Shown here: positions 7,690-16,597 of the stretch, piece after piece
Layout: each line of letters begins with the position of its first letter
How positions within the stretch are numbered: position 1 is the stretch's first letter
Source: Micromonospora sonchi
GTDB lineage: Bacteria > Actinomycetota > Actinomycetes > Mycobacteriales > Micromonosporaceae
Length of the DNA: 64,000 bases
Reading direction: 5' to 3'
Assembly: GCF_014646235.1 (NCBI RefSeq)
Contig: NZ_BMNB01000002.1
Location: 1-64,000 of the forward strand
Made by a program: the position numbers and the translations under genes
The notes under the pieces: generated by a model
Databases searched by the model: none
The model's input: the letters and a program-made list of their open reading frames with translations, nothing else
Told to the model about the DNA's origin: nothing

Positions 7690-9507
7690 ATGCTGGTGGT
7701 GGCCACCGCCGGGCACGTCGACCACGGCAAGTCCACGTTGGTGCGGGCGCTGACCGGGATGGAACCCGACCGGTGGGCCGAGGAACGCCGTCGGGGCATG
7801 ACCATCGACCTCGGGTTCGCCTGGACGCTGCTGCCCTCCGGCGTCACCGCCGCGTTCGTCGACGTGCCGGGGCATGAACGTTTCGTGCCGAACATGCTCG
7901 CCGGCGTCGGTCCGGTGCCCGCCGCGGTGGTGGTGGTCGCCGCCGACGAGGGCTGGATGCCGCAGTCCGCGGAGCACGTGGCCGCGCTGGACGCGCTCGG
8001 GGTGGCGTACGGCCTGCTGGTGGTGACCCGCGCGGACCTGGCCGACCCGCGGCCCGCACTGGCGCGGGCCCGCACGGAGTTGGCGGCGACCTCGCTGGGC
8101 GCGGTGGAGGCGGTGGCGGTCAGCGCCGTCACCGGCGCCGGCCTGCCGCAACTGCGGGCCGCGCTGGACCGGTTGGCCGCGCGACTGCCCGCCCCGGCGG
8201 TCGACGCCCCGGTGCGGCTCTGGATCGACCGCGGCTTCACTGTGCGCGGCAGCGGCACCGTGGTCACCGGCACCCTCGGCGCCGGCCGGCTGCGGGTCGA
8301 CGCCGAACTGGAGCTGGCCGGCACCGGCGAACCGGTCCGGGTGCGGGGCCTGCACTCCCTCGGCGAACCGTGCGTCGCGGTCGGGCCGGTGGCCCGGGTG
8401 GCGGTCAACCTGCGGGGGGTGGCCCGCGACCGGATCGCCCGAGGAGACGCCCTGCTCACCCCGGGACGGTTCCGGTCGACCGACCTGGTCGACGTGCGGC
8501 TGACCGGCGATCCGGTGGCCGACCTGCCGGCGACGCTGGTGCTGCACATCGGTTCGGCCGCGGTGCCGGTGCGGGTCCGCCCGCTGGGTGTGGACACTCT
8601 GCGGCTGCGGCTGAACCGTCCGCTGCCGTTGCTCGTCGGTGACCGGGCGTTGCTGCGCGACCCGGGCCGGCGCCACGTGGCCGGTGGCGTCACCGTGCTG
8701 GACGTGCTCCCGCCGCCGCTGCGGCGGCGGGGTGCCGCGGCGGCCCGCGCGGCGGTGCTGGCGACGGTGGACGGCCGCCCGGACCTGGCCGGCGAGCTGC
8801 GCCGCCGGGGCCTGGTGCGCTGCGGTGACCTGAGCCGCGCCGGTGTGCCGGTGACCGTCGCGCCGGTGGCGGGGGACTGGCTGGCCGATCCGGAGCACTG
8901 GCGGCGGCTGGGCGGCCGGCTCGTCGACGTCGTCACGCAGTACGCGCGGGCGCATCCGCTGGAGCCGGGCGTGCCGGTGGAGGTGCTGCGCCAGCGCCTC
9001 GACCTGCCCGACCGGGCGTTGGTGGAGGCGTTGGTGGCCACGCCGCTGCGGCTGGCCGCCGCCCGGGCCGGCGCCGACGCCGCGCCGGCGCTGCCCGAGC
9101 CGGTGGCGCGGGCGCTGGCCCTGGTCGGCGACGACTGGGCGGCCCATCCGTTCCGCGCGCCCGACGCCGACCGGCTGGCCGCCGTCGGGCTGGGCACCCG
9201 GGAGATCGGCGCCGCGGTCCGTGCCGGCGCGGTGCTGCGCCTGCCCGGCAACGTCCTGCTGGCGCCGGGTACGCCGCAGCGGGCAATGCGGGTGCTGGCC
9301 GGGCTGCCGCAGCCGTTCACGCTCAGCGCCGCCCGGCGGGCCCTGGACACCACCCGCCGGGTGGCGGTGCCGCTGTTGGAGCTGCTGGACCGGCAGGGCA
9401 GCACCCGCCGGCTGCCCGACGACGCCCGGGTGGTGGTGGGCCCGGCGGACGACCTGCCCGGTTGGGGCCAACCGCCGGCCGGCGGGCCGTCCGGCGACCT
9501 ACGGTGA
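7690..9507 (+). CDS. selB: Selenocysteine-specific elongation factor
   Basis: SelB is the GTPase that delivers Sec-tRNA(Sec) to the ribosome at UGA codons marked by a SECIS hairpin. The 605-residue protein has the P-loop G-H-V-D-H-G-K-S (8-15), the switch-II block D-V-P-G-H-E-R-F, and T-R-A-D in place of the usual N-K-x-D. EF-Tu-like domains 2-3 follow. The remaining ~250 residues form the winged-helix tail that binds the SECIS; it is Arg/Ala-rich here as in other high-GC SelB proteins. The start codon is 2 bases after the selA stop. Confidence 0.94.
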   Translation: MLVVATAGHVDHGKSTLVRALTGMEPDRWAEERRRGMTIDLGFAWTLLPSGVTAAFVDVPGHERFVPNMLAGVGPVPAAVVVVAADEGWMPQSAEHVAALDALGVAYGLLVVTRADLADPRPALARARTELAATSLGAVEAVAVSAVTGAGLPQLRAALDRLAARLPAPAVDAPVRLWIDRGFTVRGSGTVVTGTLGAGRLRVDAELELAGTGEPVRVRGLHSLGEPCVAVGPVARVAVNLRGVARDRIARGDALLTPGRFRSTDLVDVRLTGDPVADLPATLVLHIGSAAVPVRVRPLGVDTLRLRLNRPLPLLVGDRALLRDPGRRHVAGGVTVLDVLPPPLRRRGAAAARAAVLATVDGRPDLAGELRRRGLVRCGDLSRAGVPVTVAPVAGDWLADPEHWRRLGGRLVDVVTQYARAHPLEPGVPVEVLRQRLDLPDRALVEALVATPLRLAAARAGADAAPALPEPVARALALVGDDWAAHPFRAPDADRLAAVGLGTREIGAAVRAGAVLRLPGNVLLAPGTPQRAMRVLAGLPQPFTLSAARRALDTTRRVAVPLLELLDRQGSTRRLPDDARVVVGPADDLPGWGQPPAGGPSGDLR

Positions 9508-9511
9508 CGCC

Positions 9512-9709
9512 ATGGACCCTTCCGCGGTCTGGCGGGACAAGCAGCGCCGGTGGCGGATCGAGGCGTACCGCGCGCCGGACCTGCGGTTCGCCATCTTCGC
9601 CACCAACGGCACCACCGAGTCGGCGCCGTTGTGGTTGTTCGGTATGTCGGCGCTGGCCCGTTGGCTGATGAGCCACAAGGTGTCCCTCGACGATCTCGAG
9701 GTCGACTGA
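9512..9709 (+). CDS. Small conserved hypothetical protein, 65 aa
   Basis: The ATG at 9512 lies 5 bases after the selB stop, so it is probably read from the sel transcript. The product is soluble, with an N-terminal basic segment (W-R-D-K-Q-R-R-W), a central beta-like stretch and an acidic end (D-D-L-E-V-D). I do not recognise a domain. Its position suggests co-expression with selB, but nothing in the sequence ties it to selenium. Confidence 0.6.
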   Translation: MDPSAVWRDKQRRWRIEAYRAPDLRFAIFATNGTTESAPLWLFGMSALARWLMSHKVSLDDLEVD

Positions 9710-9781
9710 CCGTTCGCCCGGTCGGAGGACTTCGCGGCGCGCACCCGGCAGCGGGCCGCCGCGGGCCGTAGCGTGCGAGCT

Positions 9782-9967
9782 GTGAGGGACCGAGGCATCC
9801 GCAAATTCCTCGCGGCACTGGCCGGCCTCGCCGTGATCTACTTCGGCACCGCCGGCCGGTCGGCCGAGGAGGGCCGCGGGCTCTCCGGCGGGCTGGTGGT
9901 GCTGGCGCTGCTGGCCGCCCTGCTGGTGTGGCACCTGACCAGGCCCGGTGGCGACGCGGCGAAGTGA
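9782..9967 (+). CDS. Small membrane protein, about 61 aa
   Basis: The product has a basic N-terminus (R-D-R-G-I-R-K), a hydrophobic helix (A-A-L-A-G-L-A-V-I-Y-F), a short charged loop and a second helix (G-L-V-V-L-A-L-L-A-A-L-L-V-W). It is therefore probably a two-pass membrane peptide. GTG 9782 or GTG 9773 could be the start; neither has a clear ribosome site. Its function is unknown. Confidence 0.5.
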   Translation: MRDRGIRKFLAALAGLAVIYFGTAGRSAEEGRGLSGGLVVLALLAALLVWHLTRPGGDAAK

Positions 9968-9994
9968 CCGGGGCCGGGGCGGTGGTCGTGCCGG

Positions 9995-10642
9995 TCAGCG
10001 GGCGGCGACGCTGCGGCTGATCTGCCCGGCCGAATCCTGGCCGAGCGCCACCCGCACCAGCGCCGAGGCCAGCCGGCCGAAGTCCACCTCGTCGACCAGC
10101 CGGGCCAGCCGGTCCGGTGCGGGGGGTAGGCCGAGCCGCCGGGCGCCGGCGATCGCCCGCCGGTCGGCGTACGGGCGCAGCCGTGGCCAGACCGTCTGCA
10201 CCTCGCGCAGGAAGATGTCGGCGCCGGTGGGCCCGATGCCGGGGAACTCGGTGAGCAGCCGGCGCAACGCGGCCGGATCGTCGCCCGCCTCCCGGTGCAG
10301 TCGCCGCAGGTCACCGTGCCAGCGGTCGAGGCAGAGCCGGGCCCCGGTGCCGAGCATCGTCGCGGTCCGCTCGTCGTAGCGGCGGTAGTGGCCCCGGCCG
10401 AGCGCGTCCACCCGGTCCTGCCAGCTCGCCGCCTCCATCGCCTGCGGCGTGCGCTGGCCGGCGGCGAACAGTTCCCGCGCGGCGGCCACCGCTACCTGGG
10501 CCCGGATCCGGGTGCTCAGCAGGGTGACGAGCACCAGCAGCTGGTACAGCGGCGCCGGGCGGTCGGCCAGGGAGATGCCCGCCTCCTCGGCGTACGTGGG
10601 GCGGGTCAGCAGGACCCGTGCCATCTTCTGTTGGTCGCCCAT
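9995..10642 (-). CDS. HhH-GPD-like (endonuclease III-related) protein
   Basis: The 215-residue protein has the alpha-helical layout of the HhH-GPD DNA glycosylase superfamily. A helix-hairpin-helix is visible in L-T-E-F-P-G-I-G-P-T-G-A-D-I-F. The catalytic Lys of endonuclease III is not apparent in the hairpin and no FeS Cys cluster follows, so it may be a non-canonical or inactive relative. Two starts are possible: MGDQ at 10642 (chosen) or MARV at 10624. It is convergent with the sel operon and divergent from the gene at 10776. Confidence 0.6.
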   Translation of the reverse strand: MGDQQKMARVLLTRPTYAEEAGISLADRPAPLYQLLVLVTLLSTRIRAQVAVAAARELFAAGQRTPQAMEAASWQDRVDALGRGHYRRYDERTATMLGTGARLCLDRWHGDLRRLHREAGDDPAALRRLLTEFPGIGPTGADIFLREVQTVWPRLRPYADRRAIAGARRLGLPPAPDRLARLVDEVDFGRLASALVRVALGQDSAGQISRSVAAR

Positions 10643-10775
10643 CGTCGGGGTGTACCCGCACCTGATCCGGCTAGCCCTGATCGGGTGCGGGTATGCCGGC
10701 CACGGCGAGGGGTAAGCCGGGGTGGAGAGGCGGGCGCCGCGCCGGGCGGCGCACCGGCGGCGAAGGGAGACGACC

Positions 10776-10982
10776 GTGACGAACCCGCAGCAGGAGGAGT
10801 TCCGGCGCAACAATCTCGGTGGCACCAGCCAGGACAACAAGGGGCCCGGCCCGTCGGGTCATCCCCGCAACCGTGGCTCGTCGTCGGGCGACGCGGGCCG
10901 CCCGGTGCCGCGCGGTCAGCTGTCGCCGTACGGTCCGGCGGGTGAGCCGGTGGCCGACGACGACAGCGATCGACGCGGCTAG
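10776..10982 (+). CDS. Small disordered hypothetical protein, 68 aa
   Basis: GTG at 10776 follows AAGGGAGA at a good spacing. The product is rich in Asn, Gln, Gly, Pro and Ser with no hydrophobic core, and ends with an acidic patch (D-D-D-S-D-R-R-G). It overlaps the end of the convergent gene at 10979 by 4 bases. I recognise no domain. Confidence 0.5.
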   Translation: MTNPQQEEFRRNNLGGTSQDNKGPGPSGHPRNRGSSSGDAGRPVPRGQLSPYGPAGEPVADDDSDRRG

Positions 10983-11455
10983 CGCCGGTCCGGGCCCGAC
11001 GGCCGCAGCCGGTTCCAGGTGGCTGCGGCCGTCAGCCCGTACGCCAGGTGCGGAACGAGGTCGGTGACCCAGTCCGCGCGGCGCCAGGTGCGGGGGTCGG
11101 TGACGCCGAGCAGCGTCAGCGACCCGTCGGCGAGCGTCATCGCCCCACCGCCGAGCAGCGCGGCGGCCCGCAGCAGCGGTTGCCGCCGCCCGCGCGCCAC
11201 CGCCACGAAGCCGACCGCCGCCGCCAGGCCCGCGCCGTAGCCCATCAACGCGCCGAGCCCGGAACGGCGGGCCGCCGCCGCCTCGCTCGGGCCCAGGTTC
11301 AGGCGGAGCGCGTCGGCCGCCTTCCCGGCGCTCTCCTCCGGCGTCTGGCTGGCCGGACGGGCCCGCACCACCATGTCCAGGTAGGTGAGGATGTTGAGGG
11401 CGGTGCTGCCCACCGCTCCGACGACGAGCCCGTCGGCGAGGTCGGCCTTGTTCAC
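10979..11455 (-). CDS. Conserved hypothetical membrane protein, 158 aa
   Basis: About four hydrophobic segments are visible, including one in the first 30 residues (G-L-V-V-G-A-V-G-S-T-A-L-N-I-L) and others in the second half. GTG 11455 overlaps the stop of the upstream gene (GTGA), so the two are coupled. No enzymatic motif is visible and the function is unknown. Confidence 0.65.
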   Translation of the reverse strand: MNKADLADGLVVGAVGSTALNILTYLDMVVRARPASQTPEESAGKAADALRLNLGPSEAAAARRSGLGALMGYGAGLAAAVGFVAVARGRRQPLLRAAALLGGGAMTLADGSLTLLGVTDPRTWRRADWVTDLVPHLAYGLTAAATWNRLRPSGPDRR

Positions 11456-11664
11456 TTCGGGTCACCCGGTTCGCGGTTGCCCTTGGGCCCGTAGGTGCGT
11501 TCGCCCCGCACGACGCCGCGTTGACCCCGCTCCTCCTGCAGCAGCCGGTTGGCGGCCTCGTCGGCCAGCTTGTCCGGTGCGTGCCGACCCGAGTTGTCGA
11601 TCGCGTTGCGGATGCGGGCCCGCTGCTTGTCGTAGGACTTGCTGCCCGGTCGTGGTCCTGGCAT
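11452..11664 (-). CDS. Small basic conserved protein, 70 aa
   Basis: The product is Arg/Lys-rich, helical and soluble (S-Y-D-K-Q-R-A-R-I-R-N-A-I then L-A-D-E-A-A-N-R-L-L-Q). Short actinobacterial proteins of this look are sometimes labelled plasmid-stabilisation-like, but nothing here supports a toxin-antitoxin role. It is the first gene of a two-gene - strand unit with the membrane protein at 10979. The 165-base gap to 11830 holds the divergent promoters. Confidence 0.6.
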   Translation of the reverse strand: MPGPRPGSKSYDKQRARIRNAIDNSGRHAPDKLADEAANRLLQEERGQRGVVRGERTYGPKGNREPGDPK

Positions 11665-11829
11665 CGCTGTCTCCTCTGGTGTGCGCTGGTGCCGTTACGC
11701 GGCTCGTCTACCCGCCTGGACCGGTGCCAACCCCGCTTCGCCGGCTACCCGGGCGTATGCGATGTCGGTACTCTGGCGCCCTCTCCGTATGATGCTTGCC
11801 CCAGAGCAAGTAAATTTCGGAGGATGGTC

Positions 11830-12999
11830 ATGGCGGATGCGCCCACCGGGGTCTCCCGCGCCCTGCGCGAGGCCCCGCCCGACCGGGTGGTCGAGGCCGC
11901 CGACCGGGCCATCCGGTCCGTCCTGGGCGCGTCGGGCACCGTCGTGTTCGTCGCCGACTACCGGATCAGCGGGCTCTGGCCGGTGCTCGACTCTCGGCAG
12001 CCCGGCGCCGGCGACCAGGCTCTGGCCCACCGCTGTTTCAGCAGTCAGCAGCCCGTGCGGGAGTCCGACGAGGACGGTCGGTGCCGGCTCTTCCTGCCGG
12101 TGTCGGTGTGGGGCGAACGGCTGGGTGTGCTGATGGTCGAGCTGCCCGAGGCCCCCGGTGACGAGATGGTACGTCGGGCGACGGACATCGCCGGCGAGGT
12201 CGCCCTGGCGCTGCGCGCCGCCGACCGGGAAACCGACCGGTACCGGCGGGCCCGCCGCCGGGAGCGGTTGAGCATGGCCGCCGAGCTGCAGTGGGAGCTG
12301 CTGCCGGGGCGCAGCGTCAGCCACGGCGCCTTCCACCTGGCGGGGCAGCTCGAACCGGCGTACACGGTGGGCGGTGACCACTTCGACTGGTCGTTGGACG
12401 ACAACCGGCTCACCGTCACCGTGCTCAACGGTGACGGCGTCGGGCTGGCCGCGGCGCTGCTGACGGCGGTGGCGGTGAACGCGATGCGCAACGCCCGCCG
12501 CTCCGGCGGGTCCCTCGTCGAACAGGCCGAGCTGGCCTCCGACACCGTCTACTACCAGCATCGCGGGCACCGGCACGTGGCCACCGTGCTGCTCGAACTG
12601 GACTGCGACACCGGGCGGGTGCGGGCGGTGGACGCGGGTTCGCCGCACGTGATGCGGGTGCGTGGCGGGACCGTCTCCCGGGTGGAGCTGGAGCAGCAAC
12701 TGCCGCTGGGCATGTTCGCCGAGACCCGCTACGACCTGCAGGAGTTCGACCTGGATCCGGGGGATCGGCTGTTCGTGGTCTCCGACGGGGTGTGGGGCGC
12801 CGACCCCACCGGCCGGGAGAGCTACGGCGAACGGGCGATGGCCCGGTCGATGCGGGCCACCCGGTTGCAGCCGCCGACCGAGGCGGTCGGCACGGTGATG
12901 CGCGAGTTGCAGGCCTTCCACGCGGACGTCGACCTGCGCGACGAGGCGGTCGTGGTCTGCCTGGACTGGCGTGGACCCGCCGGTTGGGCGGACCAGTGA
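11830..12999 (+). CDS. PP2C/SpoIIE-family serine phosphatase with N-terminal GAF-like domain
   Basis: The 389-residue soluble protein has an N-terminal ~140-residue GAF-like sensor region, a short coiled linker (Y-R-R-A-R-R-R-E-R-L), then a SpoIIE-type phosphatase domain. Metal-site signatures are G-G-D-H-F-D-W and G-D-G-V-G, and later D-R-L-F-V-V-S-D-G-V-W. Such proteins usually act on anti-sigma-factor antagonists, but no partner is adjacent. ATG 11830 is chosen because GGAGG (11819-11823) lies 6 bases upstream; ATG 11824 is too close to it. Confidence 0.85.
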   Translation: MADAPTGVSRALREAPPDRVVEAADRAIRSVLGASGTVVFVADYRISGLWPVLDSRQPGAGDQALAHRCFSSQQPVRESDEDGRCRLFLPVSVWGERLGVLMVELPEAPGDEMVRRATDIAGEVALALRAADRETDRYRRARRRERLSMAAELQWELLPGRSVSHGAFHLAGQLEPAYTVGGDHFDWSLDDNRLTVTVLNGDGVGLAAALLTAVAVNAMRNARRSGGSLVEQAELASDTVYYQHRGHRHVATVLLELDCDTGRVRAVDAGSPHVMRVRGGTVSRVELEQQLPLGMFAETRYDLQEFDLDPGDRLFVVSDGVWGADPTGRESYGERAMARSMRATRLQPPTEAVGTVMRELQAFHADVDLRDEAVVVCLDWRGPAGWADQ

Positions 13000-13290
13000 C
13001 GAACGACGAACCCATCATCCTAGGATGCGCTGGTGGTGGTGACGCCACCCACCCCGGTCACGGCACACCACGAGGCACGCCACCGCTGGGGCAGCCGAAG
13101 CCCCGCCAGGGCCCGATATAGTGGCAGCGCATCCGGCCGGCCGGTGATCATCGACCGGGAGCGGCAGGGCCAGGGGAGGTCCCGGATCGGGATCGCAGGG
13201 GGCGCCGGCATCAGTCGGCCCGACAGCGCGTACGACGCAGCACGGCGCAACCAACGCCGCGGTGCGCGAGCGTGCCGCGGAGGAGGTTCG

Positions 13291-13929
13291 GTGTCGCGTC
13301 GGCCCGCTCGGGCGGAGCAACCACAGGCCCCCGGCACCGCGGCAGAGCCCTCCGCCGACCGGGTGCTGACCCTGCCGAATGTGATCAGCTTCCTGCGCCT
13401 GCTGGGCGTGCCACTCTTTCTGTACCTGTTCCTCGTCGCCCGCGCCGACGTGGCCGCGATCGTGGTGCTGGCCGTCGGCGGCACCAGCGACTGGGTGGAC
13501 GGCTGGATCGCCCGTCGGCTGCGGCAGGTCAGCCGCCTCGGCGAGCTGCTCGACCCGCTCGCCGACCGGCTCTACATCCTCGCGACCCTGATCGCCTTCA
13601 CGGCCCGCGAGGTGGTGCCCTGGCAGTTCACCGCGGCCCTGCTGGCCCGGGAGGTGCTGCTGCTCGGTTCGCTGGCGGTGCTGCGTCGGCACGGCTACGG
13701 TCCGCCGCCGGTGCACTATGTCGGCAAGACGGCCACGTTCCTGCTGCTGGCGGCGTTTCCGCTGCTGCTGCTGGGCGCGGCGGTGCCGGCCACGACCGCG
13801 GTCGCCGACGCGATGGGCTGGGCCCTGGCCTGGTGGGGTCTGGTGCTCTACTGGGTGGCCGGGGCGCTCTACGTGATCCAGGCCCGCCAGCTGGTGCGGG
13901 CGGTACGCGGTCGAGGGGCGACGGTATGA
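13291..13929 (+). CDS. CDP-alcohol phosphatidyltransferase (PgsA2-like)
   Basis: This 212-residue integral membrane enzyme transfers a phosphatidyl group from CDP-diacylglycerol to an alcohol. The diagnostic motif D-x2-D-G-x2-A-R-x8-G-x3-D-x3-D is present (D-W-V-D-G-W-I-A-R-R ... G-E-L-L-D-P-L-A-D-R). Several transmembrane helices follow. GTG 13291 is preceded by GGAGGAGG. The position just upstream of DUF881-DUF1290-DUF881-gcvH-garA matches the M. tuberculosis order beginning with pgsA2 (Rv1822). It overlaps the next gene by 4 bases. Confidence 0.87.
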   Translation: MSRRPARAEQPQAPGTAAEPSADRVLTLPNVISFLRLLGVPLFLYLFLVARADVAAIVVLAVGGTSDWVDGWIARRLRQVSRLGELLDPLADRLYILATLIAFTAREVVPWQFTAALLAREVLLLGSLAVLRRHGYGPPPVHYVGKTATFLLLAAFPLLLLGAAVPATTAVADAMGWALAWWGLVLYWVAGALYVIQARQLVRAVRGRGATV

Positions 13930-14858
13930 GCGAGCGCGGCGTGGTGAATGACGAGCAGGGCGAGGGACGGCGCGGCGGCCGGGGGTTCAGCGCGGATTTC
14001 CTCACCGAGTTGTTCCGCAATCCGTTGGATCCGGGTTACGCCGACGCGGCGCTGCGGCGGGCACAGCGGGGGCAGCCGGGGCGGGCGGGCTGGTCGGTGA
14101 GTCCGGTCAGCCTCGTGATTGTCGTGCTGCTCGGCTTCCTGTTCGCGGTGGCGTATCGGCAGACCATGGCCGAGGAGCCGGGGCGGGCGCAGGCCCGGTC
14201 GGGGTTGGTGGCGCAGATCCAGCAGCGGCAGGGTGAGACCGACGAGTTGTCCATCCGGGCCGACGCGCTGCGCGAGGAGGTCAACCGGCAGCGGGAGGCG
14301 GCGCTGGGCGGTTCGGGCGCGGCGCGGTTGCGCAACCTGGAGGCCAGCACCGGCCTCGGTAAGGTGCGCGGTGACGGTGTGGTGGTGCGGTTGGCGGACG
14401 CTCCGCCCGGTCAGCAGCCGCTCAGTGGCGCCAAGGTCGGTCCGCCGCAGGTGCTTTACAGCGACCTGCAGGGGGTGGCCAACGACCTGTGGGGGGCCGG
14501 GGCGGAGGCGATCGCGATCAACGGGCAGCGGTTGACGGCGACCTCGACGATTCGTAACGCGGGTCAGGCGATCCTGGTGGACTTCCGGCCGGTGACCGGG
14601 CCGTACGAGGTGTCGGCGATCGGTCCGGGTGCGATGCGTAAGCGCTACGAGGGCAGCGGCAGTGCGTTGACGATGCGCAAGGTCGCGCAGGATACGGGGT
14701 TGTCGTTCGAGGTGCGTGACGCCGAGGACCTCACCCTGCCGGCGGCGCCGGAGCCGCAGCTACGCTACGCGCAGCCTGCGGTGAGCACGTCGCCGTCGGG
14801 TGCTGACGAGTTGTCCGGCTCGGGTTCGTCTCCCAGTCCCTCCGGAGGTGGTCGATGA
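13926..14858 (+). CDS. DUF881 membrane-anchored protein (first copy)
   Basis: The 310-residue protein has one transmembrane helix near residues 58-75 (V-S-L-V-I-V-V-L-L-G-F-L), then a coiled-coil region rich in Q, E and R, then the DUF881 domain with G-V-V-V-R-L-A-D and A-E-A-I-A-I-N-G-Q-R. The C-terminus is a low-complexity Ser/Pro tail. It overlaps pgsA and the next gene by ATGA. Equivalent to Rv1823 by position. DUF881 proteins are near-universal beside division genes; the biochemical role is unknown. Confidence 0.85.
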   Translation: MSERGVVNDEQGEGRRGGRGFSADFLTELFRNPLDPGYADAALRRAQRGQPGRAGWSVSPVSLVIVVLLGFLFAVAYRQTMAEEPGRAQARSGLVAQIQQRQGETDELSIRADALREEVNRQREAALGGSGAARLRNLEASTGLGKVRGDGVVVRLADAPPGQQPLSGAKVGPPQVLYSDLQGVANDLWGAGAEAIAINGQRLTATSTIRNAGQAILVDFRPVTGPYEVSAIGPGAMRKRYEGSGSALTMRKVAQDTGLSFEVRDAEDLTLPAAPEPQLRYAQPAVSTSPSGADELSGSGSSPSPSGGGR

Positions 14859-15187
14859 TCGCGGTGCTGGCGCTGCTGGCCGGTGTGCTGTTGGGTCTGT
14901 GGCTGGATCCCACGGTGCCTTCGGCGTTGCAGCCGTACCTGCCGATCGCGGTGGTGGCGGCGCTGGACGCGGTGTTCGGTGGGGTTCGGGCGAAGCTGGA
15001 TCGGATTTTCGACGACAAGCAGTTCGTGGTGTCGTTCATCTCGAACGTGCTGGTGGCGGCGCTGATCGTGTATCTGGGTGACCAGCTGGGGGTGGGTGGG
15101 CAGTTGTCCACCGGGGTGGTGGTCGTGCTGGGTGTGCGTATCTTCGGCAACGTGGCGGCGATCCGCCGGCACCTGTTCCGGGCGTAG
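14855..15187 (+). CDS. sbp: Small basic protein (DUF1290)
   Basis: The 110-residue membrane protein has three hydrophobic segments and the conserved block A-L-D-A-V-F-G-G-V-R-A-K-L-D. This is the Sbp/DUF1290 family that sits between the two DUF881 genes in Actinobacteria and Bacilli. ATG 14855 overlaps the upstream stop. Equivalent to Rv1824 by gene order; it probably acts near the division machinery (inference). Confidence 0.85.
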   Translation: MIAVLALLAGVLLGLWLDPTVPSALQPYLPIAVVAALDAVFGGVRAKLDRIFDDKQFVVSFISNVLVAALIVYLGDQLGVGGQLSTGVVVVLGVRIFGNVAAIRRHLFRA

Positions 15188-15196
15188 GTTTGTGGC

Positions 15197-16162
15197 GTGA
15201 GTGACGAGCACACCGAGACGGGTACGGGGTGGCCGCGGCCGGCGGGTCCGGCGCGGCCGGGTGGTCCGGCGGGTGAGCCGGATCCTCGGCCGGATGCCCC
15301 GGACCCGGACGAGTTGAGTCCGTTGTCGCCGACGGAGCGGCCGGCGGCAGGTGACGAGCCGTCGGCCGAGCCCGGCTCGGCCGACCCACCCTCCGCCGAT
15401 CCGGTCGAGGGTGGGTCGGATGCCGCGTCCGCGGGTGGGTCTTCCGCGTCCGCCGGGGGGCCGTGGCGGCGGCTCAGTCCGGCCGCGGTGATGATCGGTG
15501 TGTTGCTGGTGCTGCTGGGTTTCACGCTGGCGGTGCAGTTGAAGACGACGTCGACGGATCCGTCGATGGCGACTGCGCGGCAGGAGGATCTGGTCCGCAT
15601 TCTCTACGACCTGGATGCGCGGGAGATGCGGCTGCGGCAGGACATCGCGGCGTTGGAGGAGAGTCAGCGGCAGTTGCGTTCGGGTGAGCAGGGCCGTCAG
15701 GCGGCCCTGGAGGAGGCGACGCGGCGGGCGGACGAGTTGGGGATCCTGGCGGGTACGTTGCCGGCGCGGGGGTCGGGTCTGGCGGTGCGGTTCGAGGCGG
15801 GGTCGAAGTCGATCTCGGCGGTTCGGGTGTTGGACGCGGTGCAGGAGTTGCGGGGGGCCGGCGCGGAGGCGATGCAGATCTCCGGTGGTGATCGGGCGTC
15901 GGTGCGGATCGTGGCGTCGACGTACTTCCTGGACGGGCCGGGCGGGTCGTTGATCGTGGACGGGCGTCCGTTGACCGGGCCGTTCACGATCACGGTGATC
16001 GGGGATGCGGCGACGATGCGTACGGCGCTGAACATTCCTGGCGGGGTGGTCGCGGAAGTGGCGCGCGACGGCGGTAACGTGATCGTTGAGGATCGTGAGG
16101 TTGCCGAGGTTTCGGCGCTGCACACGCCGAGCAGGCTGGAACACGCCCGCCCGGTCGGTTAG
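15197..16162 (+). CDS. DUF881 membrane-anchored protein (second copy)
   Basis: The 321-residue protein starts with a long Pro/Gly/Ala/Asp-rich cytoplasmic tail of about 90 residues. One transmembrane helix follows (V-M-I-G-V-L-L-V-L-L-G-F-T-L-A), then a coiled coil (D-I-A-A-L-E-E-S-Q-R-Q-L-R) and the DUF881 domain. It is paralogous to the gene at 13926, keeping the A-E-A-M-Q-I-S-G and F-L-D-G-P-G-G-S blocks. GTG at 15197. Equivalent to Rv1825 by order. Confidence 0.85.
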   Translation: MSDEHTETGTGWPRPAGPARPGGPAGEPDPRPDAPDPDELSPLSPTERPAAGDEPSAEPGSADPPSADPVEGGSDAASAGGSSASAGGPWRRLSPAAVMIGVLLVLLGFTLAVQLKTTSTDPSMATARQEDLVRILYDLDAREMRLRQDIAALEESQRQLRSGEQGRQAALEEATRRADELGILAGTLPARGSGLAVRFEAGSKSISAVRVLDAVQELRGAGAEAMQISGGDRASVRIVASTYFLDGPGGSLIVDGRPLTGPFTITVIGDAATMRTALNIPGGVVAEVARDGGNVIVEDREVAEVSALHTPSRLEHARPVG

Positions 16163-16216
16163 GTCGGTGGGGGCCGGCACCGGTTGGTCCGGTGTCGCGA
16201 CGGATGAGGACTTCTG

Positions 16217-16597
16217 GTGACTCCTGAGGATCTGCGTTACACCGCCGAGCACGAGTGGGTGGTCGCTGCCGAGGGCGGTGCGGTGCGGGTCGGTATCACC
16301 CATTTCGCGCAGGACGCTCTTGGCGACATCGTGTATGTGCAGTTGCCGGAGGCGGGCGTGGAGGTCGCGGCCGGTGAGTCGTTGGGTGAGATCGAGTCGA
16401 CCAAGAGCGTGTCGGAGATCTACGCCCCGGTGGGCGGTAGGGTGTCGGCGCGTAACGAGGTGTTGACGGACACCCCGGAGGTGGTCAACTCGGATCCGTA
16501 CGGGTCGGGTTGGCTGGTGGAGATTGTTCCGGCGGATCCGGCGTCGCTTGACGGGTTGCTGGATGCTGCGGCGTACCGCGAGTTGACCGAGAGCTGA
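16217..16597 (+). CDS. gcvH: Glycine cleavage system H protein
   Basis: GcvH (126 residues) carries the lipoyl arm that shuttles the aminomethyl group between the P, T and L proteins. The lipoylation lysine is Lys63 in E-S-T-K-S-V-S-E. The N-terminal Y-T-x-E-H-E-W block is typical. GTG at 16217. The decarboxylase gcvP lies 6 kb downstream; gcvT is not in the window. The gene is conserved beside garA, whose product controls 2-oxoglutarate metabolism. Confidence 0.95.
   Translation: MTPEDLRYTAEHEWVVAAEGGAVRVGITHFAQDALGDIVYVQLPEAGVEVAAGESLGEIESTKSVSEIYAPVGGRVSARNEVLTDTPEVVNSDPYGSGWLVEIVPADPASLDGLLDAAAYRELTES

Noticed and set aside
13016-13027. CATCC-TA-GGATG palindrome after the phosphatase gene as an operator
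   Set aside because: It has only 5-bp arms, has no regulator nearby and sits just after a stop codon.
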